Positions 9,520-20,304 of a stretch of DNA of 64,000 nt are shown here, in pieces; within the stretch, counting starts at the first letter, position 1, and each line of letters opens with the position of its first letter. Source of the DNA: Helicostylum pulchrum (taxonomy: Eukaryota > Mucoromycota > Mucoromycetes > Mucorales > Mucoraceae); contig JAIXMO010000027.1 in assembly GCA_025677825.1 (NCBI GenBank), forward strand, positions 1 to 64,000, read 5' to 3'. Under the pieces are notes generated by a model that worked only from the letters and a program-made list of their open reading frames with translations, had not been told where the DNA came from and searched no databases. The position numbers and the translations under genes are program-made.

Positions 9520-11714
9520 ATGATTGTGTATACTACAAAAAAAATATGGAAGTTACTTCTTGCTATTCTTTTATTTATAACCATCTTGATATACTTCTTA
9601 CAAAATCCATTAACGTATAAAAAAGTTGAGCAATCAACTACTACAGCATCTGAACAAATTATAATAGGCCCAAACAAAGCTTTTGTTACTTTTCTTTGCG
9701 ACGATATCATGGTACTTTTTAAAACATTTTTATACCGTCTGTCTTGTTAATATATATATTTTTTTGTGTGTGCGCGTTAAGGGAGAAGCAACTCAAGTGT
9801 TGATACACTCTTTAAAGAAAACAAATACGCGAAATGATATTGTTGTTTTAGTATTAGATGATGTTACACCGCTTACGAGAACTAAACTAGAATACCTCGG
9901 TGCAAAAATTATCCATGTCGATCAGGTAAAAAAAAAAAAAAAAAAACCCCAGAAACCAGTTGTTTTTTTTACAAAACATTTAATTGACATTTACAGATCA
10001 AATATCCCTGGGATTCTGATTCTGCTAGAAAAAAAGGGTTTAATAAAGCATGTCGATACTCCAAACTTAACTTGTGGAGTTTAACTCAATATGAAAAGGT
10101 AAAAAATATGCATAAATGTTTGTACGACTTTTTTTTTTTTTAAAAATAAATAAATTATATAGGTTGTATTTTTAGATGCTGATACTATGGTAATAAATGT
10201 AAGTAAACTATACAAATTTTTTTTTAAAAAAAAACTGCTTTTTAAAAATCCGTGTATAATAGTCAATTGATGAGTTGTTTGAGTATCCTCAGTTTAGTGC
10301 TGTAGTGGATATTGGTGGCGTAGTTAACACAGGTGTATTTGTAGCTGAACCTAATACTGACACCTATCATGATATCATGCGCACTTACGAAAAAGCGCCT
10401 AGTTATAACAGGGGCGATCAGGGTTTCCTTAATTATTATTTCAATCAATCTATTCACCCTTTGCCCGGGAATTATAATCTTATGGTCAAATTTACGGTAA
10501 TCTTTCATAACCCTTCAAAAAAAAAAAAAAAATTGGAACTTATTTTAAAAAATTAGCATTTTTCTACATTGGCGGCAAGTTTTATATCTAAAAATACAGT
10601 TAAAGTATTACATTTTACAAGCGAAACAAAGCCGTGGAACTTTTACTTTTTGCATCAAAGAGAGTGGCGAGAAAATTATGATGGGTATTTGTTTGGGTTA
10701 TGGACTCGAGAATTAAGAGAGATGCAATCTCAATTAATAGCAGGTATTTTTTTTTTTTCATCTGTATACCATAGTACGCTAAAAAAAAAAAAAATTACAC
10801 GCATGTCAGGCGGTCTTTTAGAAGTAACTGGAACTACACAAGATTCACCGTGGTCAAACCAAGACCGTGTCAGACAAATCTGCGACCGCAACTTACGAAA
10901 GACGTTTGGTCGTCGATACCCGAAAACGGAGCAATTGACAATTATTTTAAACCTAAGAAACGTCGATGTTACGCAATCGCAGCTTGATGAATTACTTGAA
11001 ACCTACGTGTCTTTTAAAAAAGTCTCACATATCTTTATTCAAGGCAACTTGGTGAAGGGTAAAGGAGGTAAACGAGTGGTGTTGAAATCTACGTACCTTC
11101 GTAACCTGCATCTTGGTAAACCTGTCAAGTTTGTTCCTCGTGTTACTTTTGAGTCTATCAATAATAAATTCAATCCTGTTCAAGGAGTCGTCACCACTTG
11201 TGTGTTTCTGGTAGATGCAAACGTAAGTACACGCTTTTGATACTGAAAAAAAAAATATATATATAAATTCAAAATGTAGATTCCTGCTTCTTTACAAGAT
11301 CTTGAATTTGGATACCAAGTATGGAAGAAAAACCAAGACGCTCTCATTGGATTTATAGCGACATCTCACGGTCCAGCGCAAGAACTTTTTTTACTTGCTC
11401 CAAAAATAGACCAGCAGAGTTACAGCATGGTTTCATCGCAAGCGATGTTTATGAAATCCGACTTTTTATACGCGTATACTTGCTTGTTACCAGAGAAAAT
11501 ACACCGATACATTGACTCGCATCCTATGTGTCATGATACCGCCATCAACATGCTGGTCAGTGGTATGACGGGATCTAGTCCTGTCTTGGTGAATACGTCA
11601 TTGGTATCTCAGTACACTGAAAACCCATACCACTGTGTCTCTGGTCTTAAACGCCTTTTCAACGGGCAGAATACATTGGTATTTACAGATCAACTTGTAA
11701 CTCGAGTTTCTTAA
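9520..11714 (+). CDS. GT8 (glycogenin-like) - GT64 (exostosin-like) fusion glycosyltransferase
   Basis: Type II membrane protein of about 580 aa. Inferred exons: 9520-9711, 9782-9925, 9997-10098, 10163-10198, 10263-10496, 10557-10743, 10810-11222 and 11280-11714. A transmembrane anchor lies at residues 10-27. The GT8 domain has FVTFLCDD, LIHSLKKT, the metal-binding DxD motif in VVFLDADTMV (residues 151-153), NTGVFV, GDQGFLN and VLHFTSETKPW. From about residue 300 a GT64 domain follows: LTIILNLRN, NKFNPVQGVVTTCVFLVDANIP, DLEFGYQVWKKNQDALIGF, YSMVSSQAMFMKSDFLYAYTCLLP and a CHDTAINMLVSG block with the late acidic residue. The canonical GT64 DDD is reduced to D-A-N, so that half may be inactive. 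The joining 66-nt intron is in frame and stop-free, so the two halves stay fused either way. Likely Golgi; substrate unknown. Confidence 0.85.
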
Positions 11715-12960
11715 GTATTATACTTTTACACTTCTTGATAAAGTGCTACAGTATAATTTCTTGGGGTCTTTTTTTTTATAAAAGGTTATCGTGTACAACT
11801 CAAAAAAAAAATGCTTTTATATAATAGTGACGTTGTTTATACAAGTGTGTACTCACAGTTTTTTTTTTGTCATGATGGCATCATTTGACGAAAAAAAAGA
11901 AAACGCACAGCCGAGCTCACCGAAAATAAATATTGCATTAACTTTTTTTTTTTATTGTTTGTTAACAAAGAGTCATACGATCCTCCCTAAATGTTATGTA
12001 TCTTGAGACCTAATATACCCGTTCTAGAACAACCCCGAAAAAACTAGGTGCCTCACACAAAAGATCTTGTGATTCTCTTAGCCTCAATATAAACTATTTG
12101 GTTAAATGTCTTGGATACGGAACAAAGGATCCGATTATACAGAGGTATTTGTCGTCTTATCGTCTTCAATATACCAAGATTCTTTTATCCGTAAATTCAT
12201 TTAGTTGTTTATGCAGTTAATTGAAATATATAACCGCAATAAAAACGATTTTTTTCTCTTCAAGTGAGAGATAGGGGAAACACACATTTTAGACAACAAC
12301 AGTTTTTGTTTACAAGTCCCGAAGAGAGGGGGAGGGGGCGTCTTACAATTTTAGAAACGTGTGTGTGTACTGGCAACAGATGATTTGTGGTATTTTTAGA
12401 CTACCACAAAAAAAGTCAGTGCACGCAAAGCCTTTTTCCGGAAAACATATTGGGTGCCGATTTTGTATTACCCCAATTTTCTTAAAAAACTGATCTACAA
12501 TCAAATTATAAATCATCAGCTATATGCCGTAGTATTTCCCACACTATGCCCCGCAAGCTTTTTCTCGGCGATTGCCCGATTTTAAAAAGTAACCACATAT
12601 ATTGACAATGACAGACTTGGCCGATAAAGAAGTATACGTGTGTAGGTATTTCGTTACACGATGAAAACAATTGGTACTATTGTAAATGCATTCTACTACA
12701 AAAAACGTTTTTTTAAATGTATGATATCATACATGGGATTTTTTCGACTGCATCGGTTTTTGCTTTCTTGAAAAAAAAAAAAAAAAAGGCATGCTGTCAA
12801 TTAGATATGCAAAGTGTTTCTTTCTGTATAAAAAGGAGGATGTCTGCATTCACTTGTTTTCAAAAAGGATACCTCCCCCAACTCCTAGTACATCAACAAC
12901 TAGGGGAGAAAAAAAAAAGTATCTCTTTTTTTTTTTAAGCTAAATTTAAATTTTGTTATT
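11715..12960. other. Intergenic, convergent 3' ends
   Basis: About 1.2 kb between the convergent glycosyltransferase and MED17 genes. Short open frames here are driven by A/T runs. A G-rich patch lies at 12327-12341. I see no gene, tRNA or repeat. Confidence 0.5.
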
Positions 12961-15711
12961 TTATTGCAAGGTAGAATCTCGAAGAATATTTTGAATAACA
13001 ACACGAGCTCTTTCTTTAAAGTTCAATGCAACGTTTGCAGGGTCCATTGTATCTAATTGTAATATATGAGAGTACTGAGGTAACTCACAAATCGAATTAA
13101 GTTGGAACAAAAGAGTATAAGTTGGCTTAAACTCATTATTTAATTCCAAGCTAATATTACTATTTTGAAAAAGATTAGAAAAAAAAAAAAAATGGTTTTG
13201 TGCAACTTACATGTTTCTCCATTCATGATGAGTCCATGATGCATGATACCAACAGATGGAACCATGGATAGCTTCATCAACTTCGTTTACTTTCCATAAC
13301 AGTCTACGCTTATCACTACCTGTAGCATTTAAATACATTTCATGCCTTTGGATAATATCATTTGCCATATCACAGATAATACGTAAACAAATGACTTTGA
13401 TCTCTCGTGATAGAAACGCCTCGAATTCGGATACATTCTGAAGAATCACCGTAGTTTGTGGAAGGCATACGGAAATTGAACCCGATTGATTAAATCCAAA
13501 GTGTAAAGCAGGCCTAAAAATAAAAATAAAAATAATGAGCAAATAATGATACAGTAATAAAACTTTTCGCTTACCCTTTCAAGACACTAATACCAAGACT
13601 AAGAGCTATTTCACTATTACCGGGATAGGCATTATATGTAAGCTTCGATTGACTTGGCTTAGACATCAAAGGATCATGGAATTTGAAATGAACCGAGATG
13701 GTCAGACCCCCACTTTGACTGAAAGGACTTGCGGTGGCATGAACTACGTGTCTAATTCTATCGAACTGCACCCAGAACTTTGTAAGCGACATGATTGGCA
13801 ACAAGATTGGGATTTCCTTTGGGAGAGCACATGTCAGTTGACTGTGTGATGCAAACGATGATCGTGGGCGTTGAACAGGAACAGCGGAATTGGTCGTAAT
13901 GGGTGCGGGAACAGTTTGATTATTACCGACTGTATTACTCACATTACTACTAGGTATATTACTCGTATTGTTTGTGGCTGCAGGTACGTTTGTTATATTG
14001 GTTACACTGGATTCGTTTTGTAATAGTAATTGTTGAATCTTATGATCTGAAGATAAGATTTTAGCTCTGTCTTTCCATAAATTGTATTTGTAATGTTGTA
14101 ATAATAATAAGCGGAGTGCTGCGTCCATATTGCAGCTGATGATTTCTTGTGTTGTTCTGGGTTTAACGGTGGTGCTTTGAGGTGTGATAGAGTAGGATGT
14201 GGTGGATTTGGAAATGGATAAATTGATTTGACCATCAATGTTAATAACAATCTCGTCATCTAAAAATCGTACATTACTGTTCAATGCTTGTGCTTCCGCC
14301 AAAATCTATAAATGTACACATTAAAAAAAAAGAAGGGGGTTATTGTTTATTTATTTTTTTTAAAAAAATAATCATTTACATACCTTTGAATATAATTCAG
14401 CATCAAAAACAGTAGACTGGGCCTCTGCAAGTTGATTTTGAATATCGCTATGTAAAGTTTTGACGGTTTGTTTAGAGTTGAAATTAACTATGTAGATCTA
14501 TAATTAACATACACATTCTCACATATGAGGGTTTGCATTTTAATTACCATGACTATTTTCTTCATTTGGTAAAATTCCTAATATGCCTTCTGAAAATGCG
14601 TCTTGTAATAAACCGAGTTTGCCGGTCTCGCTTTGACTTACATGTACAGATACATTACGCGGTGTACTATGTGGAAGAGACATGTGTAGTTTATTAGAGT
14701 TATCCCCAGAACGCTTTAATTCTCCCACAGATGCTTCATTAAAATCAGATCCAACTAAATTTTTAAAAAAAAAATTTAATAAACCCATTCCCCTTTTTTT
14801 TTTTATATTTGTGTGTTTATACCTTCTGCAAATCCATATTGAACAGAAATTGATGATCCTCCAGGTTGTGGATTTGCTTGCATTAACCAGTTATTTCTTC
14901 GGATATCTAATGCTTCCTCCCAGAATACCTCTTCCTTTTCTACAATTTTCTTTAATGATGCAGCACTTTTTTTCAAGAAATCAGATGCTTGTTTTTGTTT
15001 CTACATAAAATTCTTTTTTGTTAAAAAATAAGATTTCGATTTTGTATGTGATTTTTACCTGTCGCTTTAAACCGAGTGCTAATTGTGTTGATTCTAATTG
15101 TGCTTTTGGTGTGGCTTTTGGTTTGGTAACATAGGTTGCTGCAAGTGATCCAGCAGGTACAACAAAATCCTTTGCTGCTGTTGAGAGTCTATTACCTGCT
15201 GTTAATACGTTAATCACATCTAGCGCAACATCGATTTCACTCTTGGCGTGTCTACAAAGAAAAAAGAGAAAAAAAGTTGCTTTAGATAAAAAAACGCGTA
15301 GTTTTTTCTCTATGATTCTTACGATAATTTGTTGATAACTGATTCTCGAAGCTTTGCAATATCGTAACCAGCGGGTATTTGGTTTACCAAGTTTTCGTCA
15401 AGTTCTTCATCTTGATCTGATTCAACTTGAGTTGCTTCAGGTGTTTCTTCTGCAGAGCGAGAGAGTGATTGTTCTGTAATATCTTTCCATTCACCTCTTT
15501 CAAACCAAATACGATCAACTGATTGCATTAACTTTTCCGGTAAAGTTGTTTCACTATTTTAAAAACATTTAGTTTTTTCCATTATGTTTCAGTTTCATTT
15601 TGTTTATTACGTTTTTAATATTTCTTGACCCTCATTTGTAATATCGACAACATGATTATCTATTGAAGGTTCTAAAGATAACTTGAACTTTTTTCTACTT
15701 GGTTCAGTCAT
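12961..15711 (-). CDS. MED17: Mediator complex subunit 17
   Basis: Head-module scaffold subunit of Mediator (yeast Srb4), nuclear, linking activators to RNA polymerase II. Nine inferred exons on the minus strand: 15611-15711, 15323-15553, 15059-15251, 14823-15000, 14548-14754, 14384-14487, 13575-14305, 13211-13513 and about 12961-13159; all joins keep frame, giving about 748 aa. It starts MTEPSRKKFKLSLEPS. Family features in order are GEWKDITEQSL, the ALDVINVLT helix, GSLAATYV, a coiled block with KEEVFWEEALDIRRNNWL, and VQYGF...VGSDFN. A long C-terminal half follows with an Asn/Thr-rich linker and LTKFWVQFDRIRHVV. Length is close to yeast (687 aa) and human (651 aa). The last intron could end at 13150 or 13159, a 9-nt difference. 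Identification rests on the central FW..AL.lR..NW motif and overall layout. Confidence 0.77.
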
Positions 15712-15894
15712 TCTAAAAAAAAAAAAAGGTTGAAAATATAAAGGACAGAAAGAAAAAAAATAAAACGTGTAAGGTATAGAAAAATAAAACAAGGTCACGA
15801 AGTGTAAGTAGTAGTAGTTGTAGTAAGTAGTAGAGGGAGTTATCTCATTTATTATTATTATTATTATTATTACTAAGATTAATATACATGTATA

Positions 15895-16143
15895 TTATTG
15901 AACACATTCAGGGCATTGGATAGTCTTTCTATGTAAGCCATGGTACTGACAAAGTCTATAACATCTTTCGCAATATTCAGCTAGGTCGTTTGATAGGGCT
16001 CTTTGACATATAGAGCATTCACGTCTACAGGTACTACAAGTCCATTTATTATCTAATTCTTTGCCGCATTCACCACATATTGCCTTTGACTGCAAATTAT
16101 CGTCACTAGATAGAGAAGATTCTTCCGAAGTGATAGCAGACAT
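15895..16143 (-). CDS. Small Cys-rich putative zinc-binding protein (82 aa)
   Basis: Single exon, starts MSAITSEESSLSSDD. After a Ser/Asp-rich 20 residues it has Cys pairs in zinc-ribbon spacing: CGECGKEL, CSTCRRECSICQ, YCERCYRLC, HGLH and a terminal CPEC. Fourteen Cys and two His fit two or three zinc sites, treble-clef or RING-like. No signal peptide. It is too short for a RING ligase with other domains; it might be an adaptor. I do not recognise the family. It lies just upstream of MED17 on the same strand, about 180 bp away. Confidence 0.65.
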   Translation of the reverse strand: MSAITSEESSLSSDDNLQSKAICGECGKELDNKWTCSTCRRECSICQRALSNDLAEYCERCYRLCQYHGLHRKTIQCPECVQ

Positions 16144-16537
16144 GATAGCACTTATAATTCTTCTAGGGGCTCAATGTTAAAAGAAAAAACCAACAAGGCG
16201 TGGATTCTTATATAAGTGTATAGACATAATTTTAGAAAGTTCAGTGTAGAGACTTCTACTAATTTCTATTGCTTTCTGGTTGGTTTTGATTTCTTTTATT
16301 TGAAACCTCACCAATCAAAGTGTTATGTAAACAAGCACAGACAATATGAAGGATTAAAAAGAAAAAGCCCTTTCTTTTTTTTACTCTTCGGAATTACATA
16401 CCGAGGGGGTCATAGCGATAACATTACAACATGTATGAAATTAATATATATAATAACCTGTATTTTATATTTTTTTCCCCCTTTTTTTTAAAAAAATAAC
16501 TTGTTTAACCCTATATATATAAAAAAAAAAGAAAAAT
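16144..16537. other. Intergenic, divergent promoters
   Basis: Between divergent small genes. A TATATATA stretch at 16513-16521 sits just upstream of the plus-strand start at 16538. No gene seen. Confidence 0.5.
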
Positions 16538-16942
16538 ATGGACAACTACAACAAGAAGGAAACAATTAAAGAGTCTGCAACGGATAGAACAATATCAGTG
16601 CTAGTAGAGCCACCCAAAAAAATGTATATGCATAGTTCATCTGATAGCAGTCTTTCAGCGGCAACACGTCAACCTAGTTCAATGTCAAATATTGATCTTG
16701 AGATGCATAGAATACCACCTCGCATCATAACAAAAGATGCATCTTATTCTTTTATTTGGATAAATGATCATTGCCAAAACCTTTCCATGTCTCATGATAA
16801 TAAAAAGATTAGCAAAGTATCAAAAAGAGGGTTTTGTAATCTAATTACTATCTTTGTTATAATATCACTTATTATCTTTTTATTTTTATACCCATTCATT
16901 GTCTTTTACATACTACCTTTTTATAATAGTGCTACTAAATAA
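16538..16942 (+). CDS. Unidentified 134-aa single-pass membrane protein
   Basis: Single exon starting MDNYNKKETIKES. About 105 hydrophilic Ser/Thr-rich residues are followed by one long hydrophobic segment near the C-terminus (LITIFVIISLIIFLFLYPFI, about residues 103-122) and a short polar end, FYNSATK. No N-terminal signal peptide, so it would be tail-anchored or a type II protein with a very short lumenal end. It could also be the first exon of a longer protein, but I see no good donor site with a matching downstream exon. Function unknown. Confidence 0.5.
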   Translation: MDNYNKKETIKESATDRTISVLVEPPKKMYMHSSSDSSLSAATRQPSSMSNIDLEMHRIPPRIITKDASYSFIWINDHCQNLSMSHDNKKISKVSKRGFCNLITIFVIISLIIFLFLYPFIVFYILPFYNSATK

Positions 16943-17243
16943 ATATTAACGTAACACTCACTCGTTTTCTCTCTCTCTCTTTTTTTTTTTTGGTGTGAAA
17001 ACATTACTATTTTAGGATTCAAAAAAATATCGGATGGAGACCTCCGTATAAAAAAAGTACAAGAAAACTGTGTAACAATCTTTCAAGTGATACGGGGAAT
17101 ATGAAATCGTTCCGTAAAACTATATAAAAGGCGTTATTTTCTTTTTCGCTTTTTTTTGTTTTTTTTTGAATGCTTAATTTTTTCTTACTGTAAAATTTTT
17201 TTTTTTGGTTTTTTTATACGCATAATAATAATATATAATACAA
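16943..17243. other. Intergenic with TATA box
   Basis: Contains TATATAAAAG at 17121-17130, about 114 bp upstream of the next start codon, and T-rich runs between them. Otherwise featureless. Confidence 0.6.
17121..17130 (+). promoter_or_regulatory. TATA box
   Basis: Consensus TATATAAAAG in a good position for the gene starting at 17244. It suggests a regulated promoter. Confidence 0.6.
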
Positions 17244-18038
17244 ATGGATTTTGACTTAAATTCAAGCGATTTTGAATTCCCAAGTGATACTGGAATATCT
17301 AAACTTTCATCACCTTTATCATTCAAGGTGCCAGAATCTCGTGATTGGGCTCTTGATGAGTTCATGCAAACACTATCATCCAAACCCTGTATGGAAGCGG
17401 ACAACTTGACCAGTTTTAAACAATATATACCCGTACAGAAAGGCGACGACGACTTTAATTGTGGTTTACCAAAATTGTCATTACCATTCTTTGAAGAAAA
17501 AGACTTGCTGACACAATTTGCTCAACACTTTCATGATCTGGAGCGTAAAGAATTACTTGATATATTAAAAGGAGGGTTCTCACTGGTACAGAATGATATT
17601 CAAACGAATTCTAATGCAAGCCCATTTGCTTCCGCGCATCCCGATATTAGCTGGTTTGATGAAGCATTTGATCATGGCCATCATACAAATGTGATTGATG
17701 ATTTAGGTGATATTGAATTTAAGAGAGCAACAGGCTTTAGTCCATTCGCAACACAGCATCAACAACCTGTACATGAAATAATAGAGCAAGATGCAATGCC
17801 ACCTATGGAAATCAATAAACCATTACCTGCTTTACCTATATTGCCTATTACAGAAGATGCTTGTGCTGCAGAAACCACACATAAAAAGAAGAAGGGGCTT
17901 AAACATAAACTTAAATCAAAATTAATCAAGTCATTTACGCCTACTACTACAACAAACAAGAAAAACTTTTTAGCCAATACAAAGAAGTTTATCACAAAGA
18001 TTTTTCCTACTAAAAATGCTAAAAATGCTACACAATAA
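17244..18038 (+). CDS. Unidentified 264-aa protein, acidic N-terminus and basic C-terminus
   Basis: Single exon starting MDFDLNSSDFEFPSD. The first ~190 residues are acidic with scattered aromatic residues (SDFEFPSD, FFEEKDLLTQFAQHFHDLE, ISWFDEAFDHGHH), a composition like transcriptional activation regions. A Pro-rich stretch (NKPLPALPILPI) leads to a strongly basic C-terminus (KKKKGLKHKLKSKLIKS and then KKFITKIF) that could target the nucleus or bind membrane or nucleic acid. No recognised domain, signal peptide or membrane span. A TATA box lies 114 bp upstream. Function not assigned. Confidence 0.62.
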   Translation: MDFDLNSSDFEFPSDTGISKLSSPLSFKVPESRDWALDEFMQTLSSKPCMEADNLTSFKQYIPVQKGDDDFNCGLPKLSLPFFEEKDLLTQFAQHFHDLERKELLDILKGGFSLVQNDIQTNSNASPFASAHPDISWFDEAFDHGHHTNVIDDLGDIEFKRATGFSPFATQHQQPVHEIIEQDAMPPMEINKPLPALPILPITEDACAAETTHKKKKGLKHKLKSKLIKSFTPTTTTNKKNFLANTKKFITKIFPTKNAKNATQ

Positions 18039-18435
18039 TTTAACAACCTTTTTTTTTTTCCTGAAACCTTGTACATATATATCTCTTTTAATCTCCCCCC
18101 CTAGTTTAACTAACATACAAAAAAAATACCAAAAAAAATACCTCCTTATTTATTACACACACACAAACACACCCATCTTTTTTTTCCCCCTCTATTTTTT
18201 CACTTTTTTTTTTTTTTTTTGAAATACCCAATTATTCCCCTAGTAACAACATGTTTCCATTTATATCAATAGATTTGATATATAGTTTATACATATATAT
18301 ATTAAAAAAAAAAATAAATAAAAAAAAAAAGGATTGTTCCTTTTTTTTTTGTAACAAATAAATAATAAGGCACTTTAGCAAAATAATTTATATGTGTACG
18401 ACTAAATAAAGTTAGTTTTTGTTTATTATTATTAT
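18039..18435. other. Intergenic, convergent 3' ends
   Basis: Convergent spacer rich in T, C and A runs; likely contains both polyadenylation regions. Nothing else seen. Confidence 0.6.
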
Positions 18436-20304
18436 TTATCTTCTTGGTAAAACACGACGTCGTTGAGACAAAGGGGTAGAATCCAAATTAGTAGGTGAAG
18501 CACTACGCTTATCACTTCCTCGTCCTCTGCCTCTTCCTCTGGATCTTGCTCTAGTAGCAATAGCACCTCTTCCTCTACCTCTTCCTCTACTAGAAGTAGC
18601 AGTAGTAGAAACAGTAGGACTAGGAGTATATTCTTCTTCAGAATCGGAATCACTGATTTCTAATGTATTGTTATTGTTGTCATTATTTGTATTACCGCGT
18701 TGAATTGGGGTGGGTTGCACGGCGTCATCGCGAATAACAGACGGGTAGCTTGCCGATAAATTTTGTTTAGCTTCATTTGATTTCCTTTTAATGAAGTCTA
18801 AAGTGAGATCCTCAATATCCTCGGGTAGAGTAGTAATACTATCGCGTGTTCTTAATAATATTGAATCCATAAATCGATCAATACTCGTTTTATCACCCTT
18901 TTCAACGCCTATTCTAACCGCTTCTTTTAATTGTTCTTCTGGCAAGATGAATAAATCCTTCTTTAGTAACTCGTGTACTAAATCTTCTACTCTCAATCGA
19001 TCCAATCGTTCAGGTACAGCAGTGGATAAATCATTTAATAATTCTGTAGCGGTCATATCAGTGATTGGTCTGGTTCTTGTTTTTTGAAATTTTAACATGT
19101 CATTTGGATTAGCCACTCTCTTGATAAATCTCTGTCCAAATCTTAACGGATTAAAAGTTTCATAGCCGTCTGAATAATCAACTCTAATTCTAATAAGTGG
19201 CATCGGCATTTCTAAACAGGGCTCAATTCCCGAATCTTGTCCCTGTTGTTCTTCCCATTCATTTTTTGCTTTTTCAATCAAGGATTCTACTACACCTTCC
19301 AAGTAAACACGAATACTATTCTTATCACTTGGCTCAACAGATTCTACTCGGCTTAGTACAACAGTCATAAACTGTAAAGGTCGGATAGTTTTTAATCTAA
19401 TCTTTTCTAGGTTATAATTGCCTCCTTCAATTGTTAAAATACCGACGTGTTTGGGAGCTGCTTCACCTTGACTTAAACTAGTGGCGACGGAGGAGCCCGG
19501 CTGAGTAATAGAAAAGTCTTCATAATGCTCAGGAAAGATACGACATTCGTGTTCATGTCCCCAAACCACCAAATCTAAAAACTCGTCTAAAAACTCTTCC
19601 GGTATGTAATTTGTAGGTCCATGTCTAGCACGGTTCTGATGAAACACAAACATATTGAAACAATTTTTCCAACTATTGGGTGTCCCATCATCTTCAGGCC
19701 TTGTAAACTTAACATGTCCCGCACGCCACTGTCGATGCAAACGTTCTTCTCGGATATTGCCTAATCCATATAAAGCGAGTTTTGAAGTCCCCTTTTTCAT
19801 CAGAATAGGTTGAATCGTTACATCTTGAATGCTGGTACTGTTTCCAAAATAATTGACCATACCTGCAACCGACAGCAAATTTAATGCGGATAAGTTACCC
19901 ACACCGGAAGGGTCATCGTGATTGCCATGAATAGAAAATACTGGCATGCTAATGTTCAGGTTCTCATCCAGGTAATTGGCCTGCGCAATGTCGCCAAAGT
20001 TTTCAGACTGATCACTGGCGATCCAAACTTTACTCTCTCTATCGCCAAAACAATAGTTTCTCAACATACGCATAGTACGGTGTAGGCAGGGGCGTGAAGG
20101 TCGATTGGCGTGAAATAGATCGCCTCCCAATAGAATAAAATCGACTTGTTGCAACTTTGCAATCTTTAAAATCTCTTCAAACGCAAGAAAAGAATCTTGG
20201 CCCCGTACGGGATCTGTTTCCAAGTATCCTATATGGTTATCGGTAGCAACTAAAATCTTAAACGTATTTTCGTTTGTATCTTCATCCATTGACGACATGC
20301 TCAT
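18436..20304 (-). CDS. MRE11: Double-strand break repair nuclease Mre11
   Basis: Catalytic subunit of the Mre11-Rad50-Nbs1 complex: Mn-dependent 3'-5' exonuclease and endonuclease acting at DNA ends, telomeres and meiotic breaks. Intronless, 622 aa. Phosphoesterase motifs are all present: DNHIGY (residues 22-27), GGDLFH (60-65), GNHDDPSG (127-134), FHQNR (221-225) and GHEHE (249-253). The capping domain follows, with IRVDYSDGYETFNPLRFGQRF. The C-terminus has an acidic patch (SDSDSEEEY), then RG-rich repeats near residues 565-600, the GAR box known to be arginine-methylated in human MRE11. Length is close to yeast Mre11 (692 aa). MSMSSM offers three possible initiators. Being intronless is unusual among its multi-exon neighbours. 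Confidence 0.97.
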   Translation of the reverse strand: MSMSSMDEDTNENTFKILVATDNHIGYLETDPVRGQDSFLAFEEILKIAKLQQVDFILLGGDLFHANRPSRPCLHRTMRMLRNYCFGDRESKVWIASDQSENFGDIAQANYLDENLNISMPVFSIHGNHDDPSGVGNLSALNLLSVAGMVNYFGNSTSIQDVTIQPILMKKGTSKLALYGLGNIREERLHRQWRAGHVKFTRPEDDGTPNSWKNCFNMFVFHQNRARHGPTNYIPEEFLDEFLDLVVWGHEHECRIFPEHYEDFSITQPGSSVATSLSQGEAAPKHVGILTIEGGNYNLEKIRLKTIRPLQFMTVVLSRVESVEPSDKNSIRVYLEGVVESLIEKAKNEWEEQQGQDSGIEPCLEMPMPLIRIRVDYSDGYETFNPLRFGQRFIKRVANPNDMLKFQKTRTRPITDMTATELLNDLSTAVPERLDRLRVEDLVHELLKKDLFILPEEQLKEAVRIGVEKGDKTSIDRFMDSILLRTRDSITTLPEDIEDLTLDFIKRKSNEAKQNLSASYPSVIRDDAVQPTPIQRGNTNNDNNNNTLEISDSDSEEEYTPSPTVSTTATSSRGRGRGRGAIATRARSRGRGRGRGSDKRSASPTNLDSTPLSQRRRVLPRR

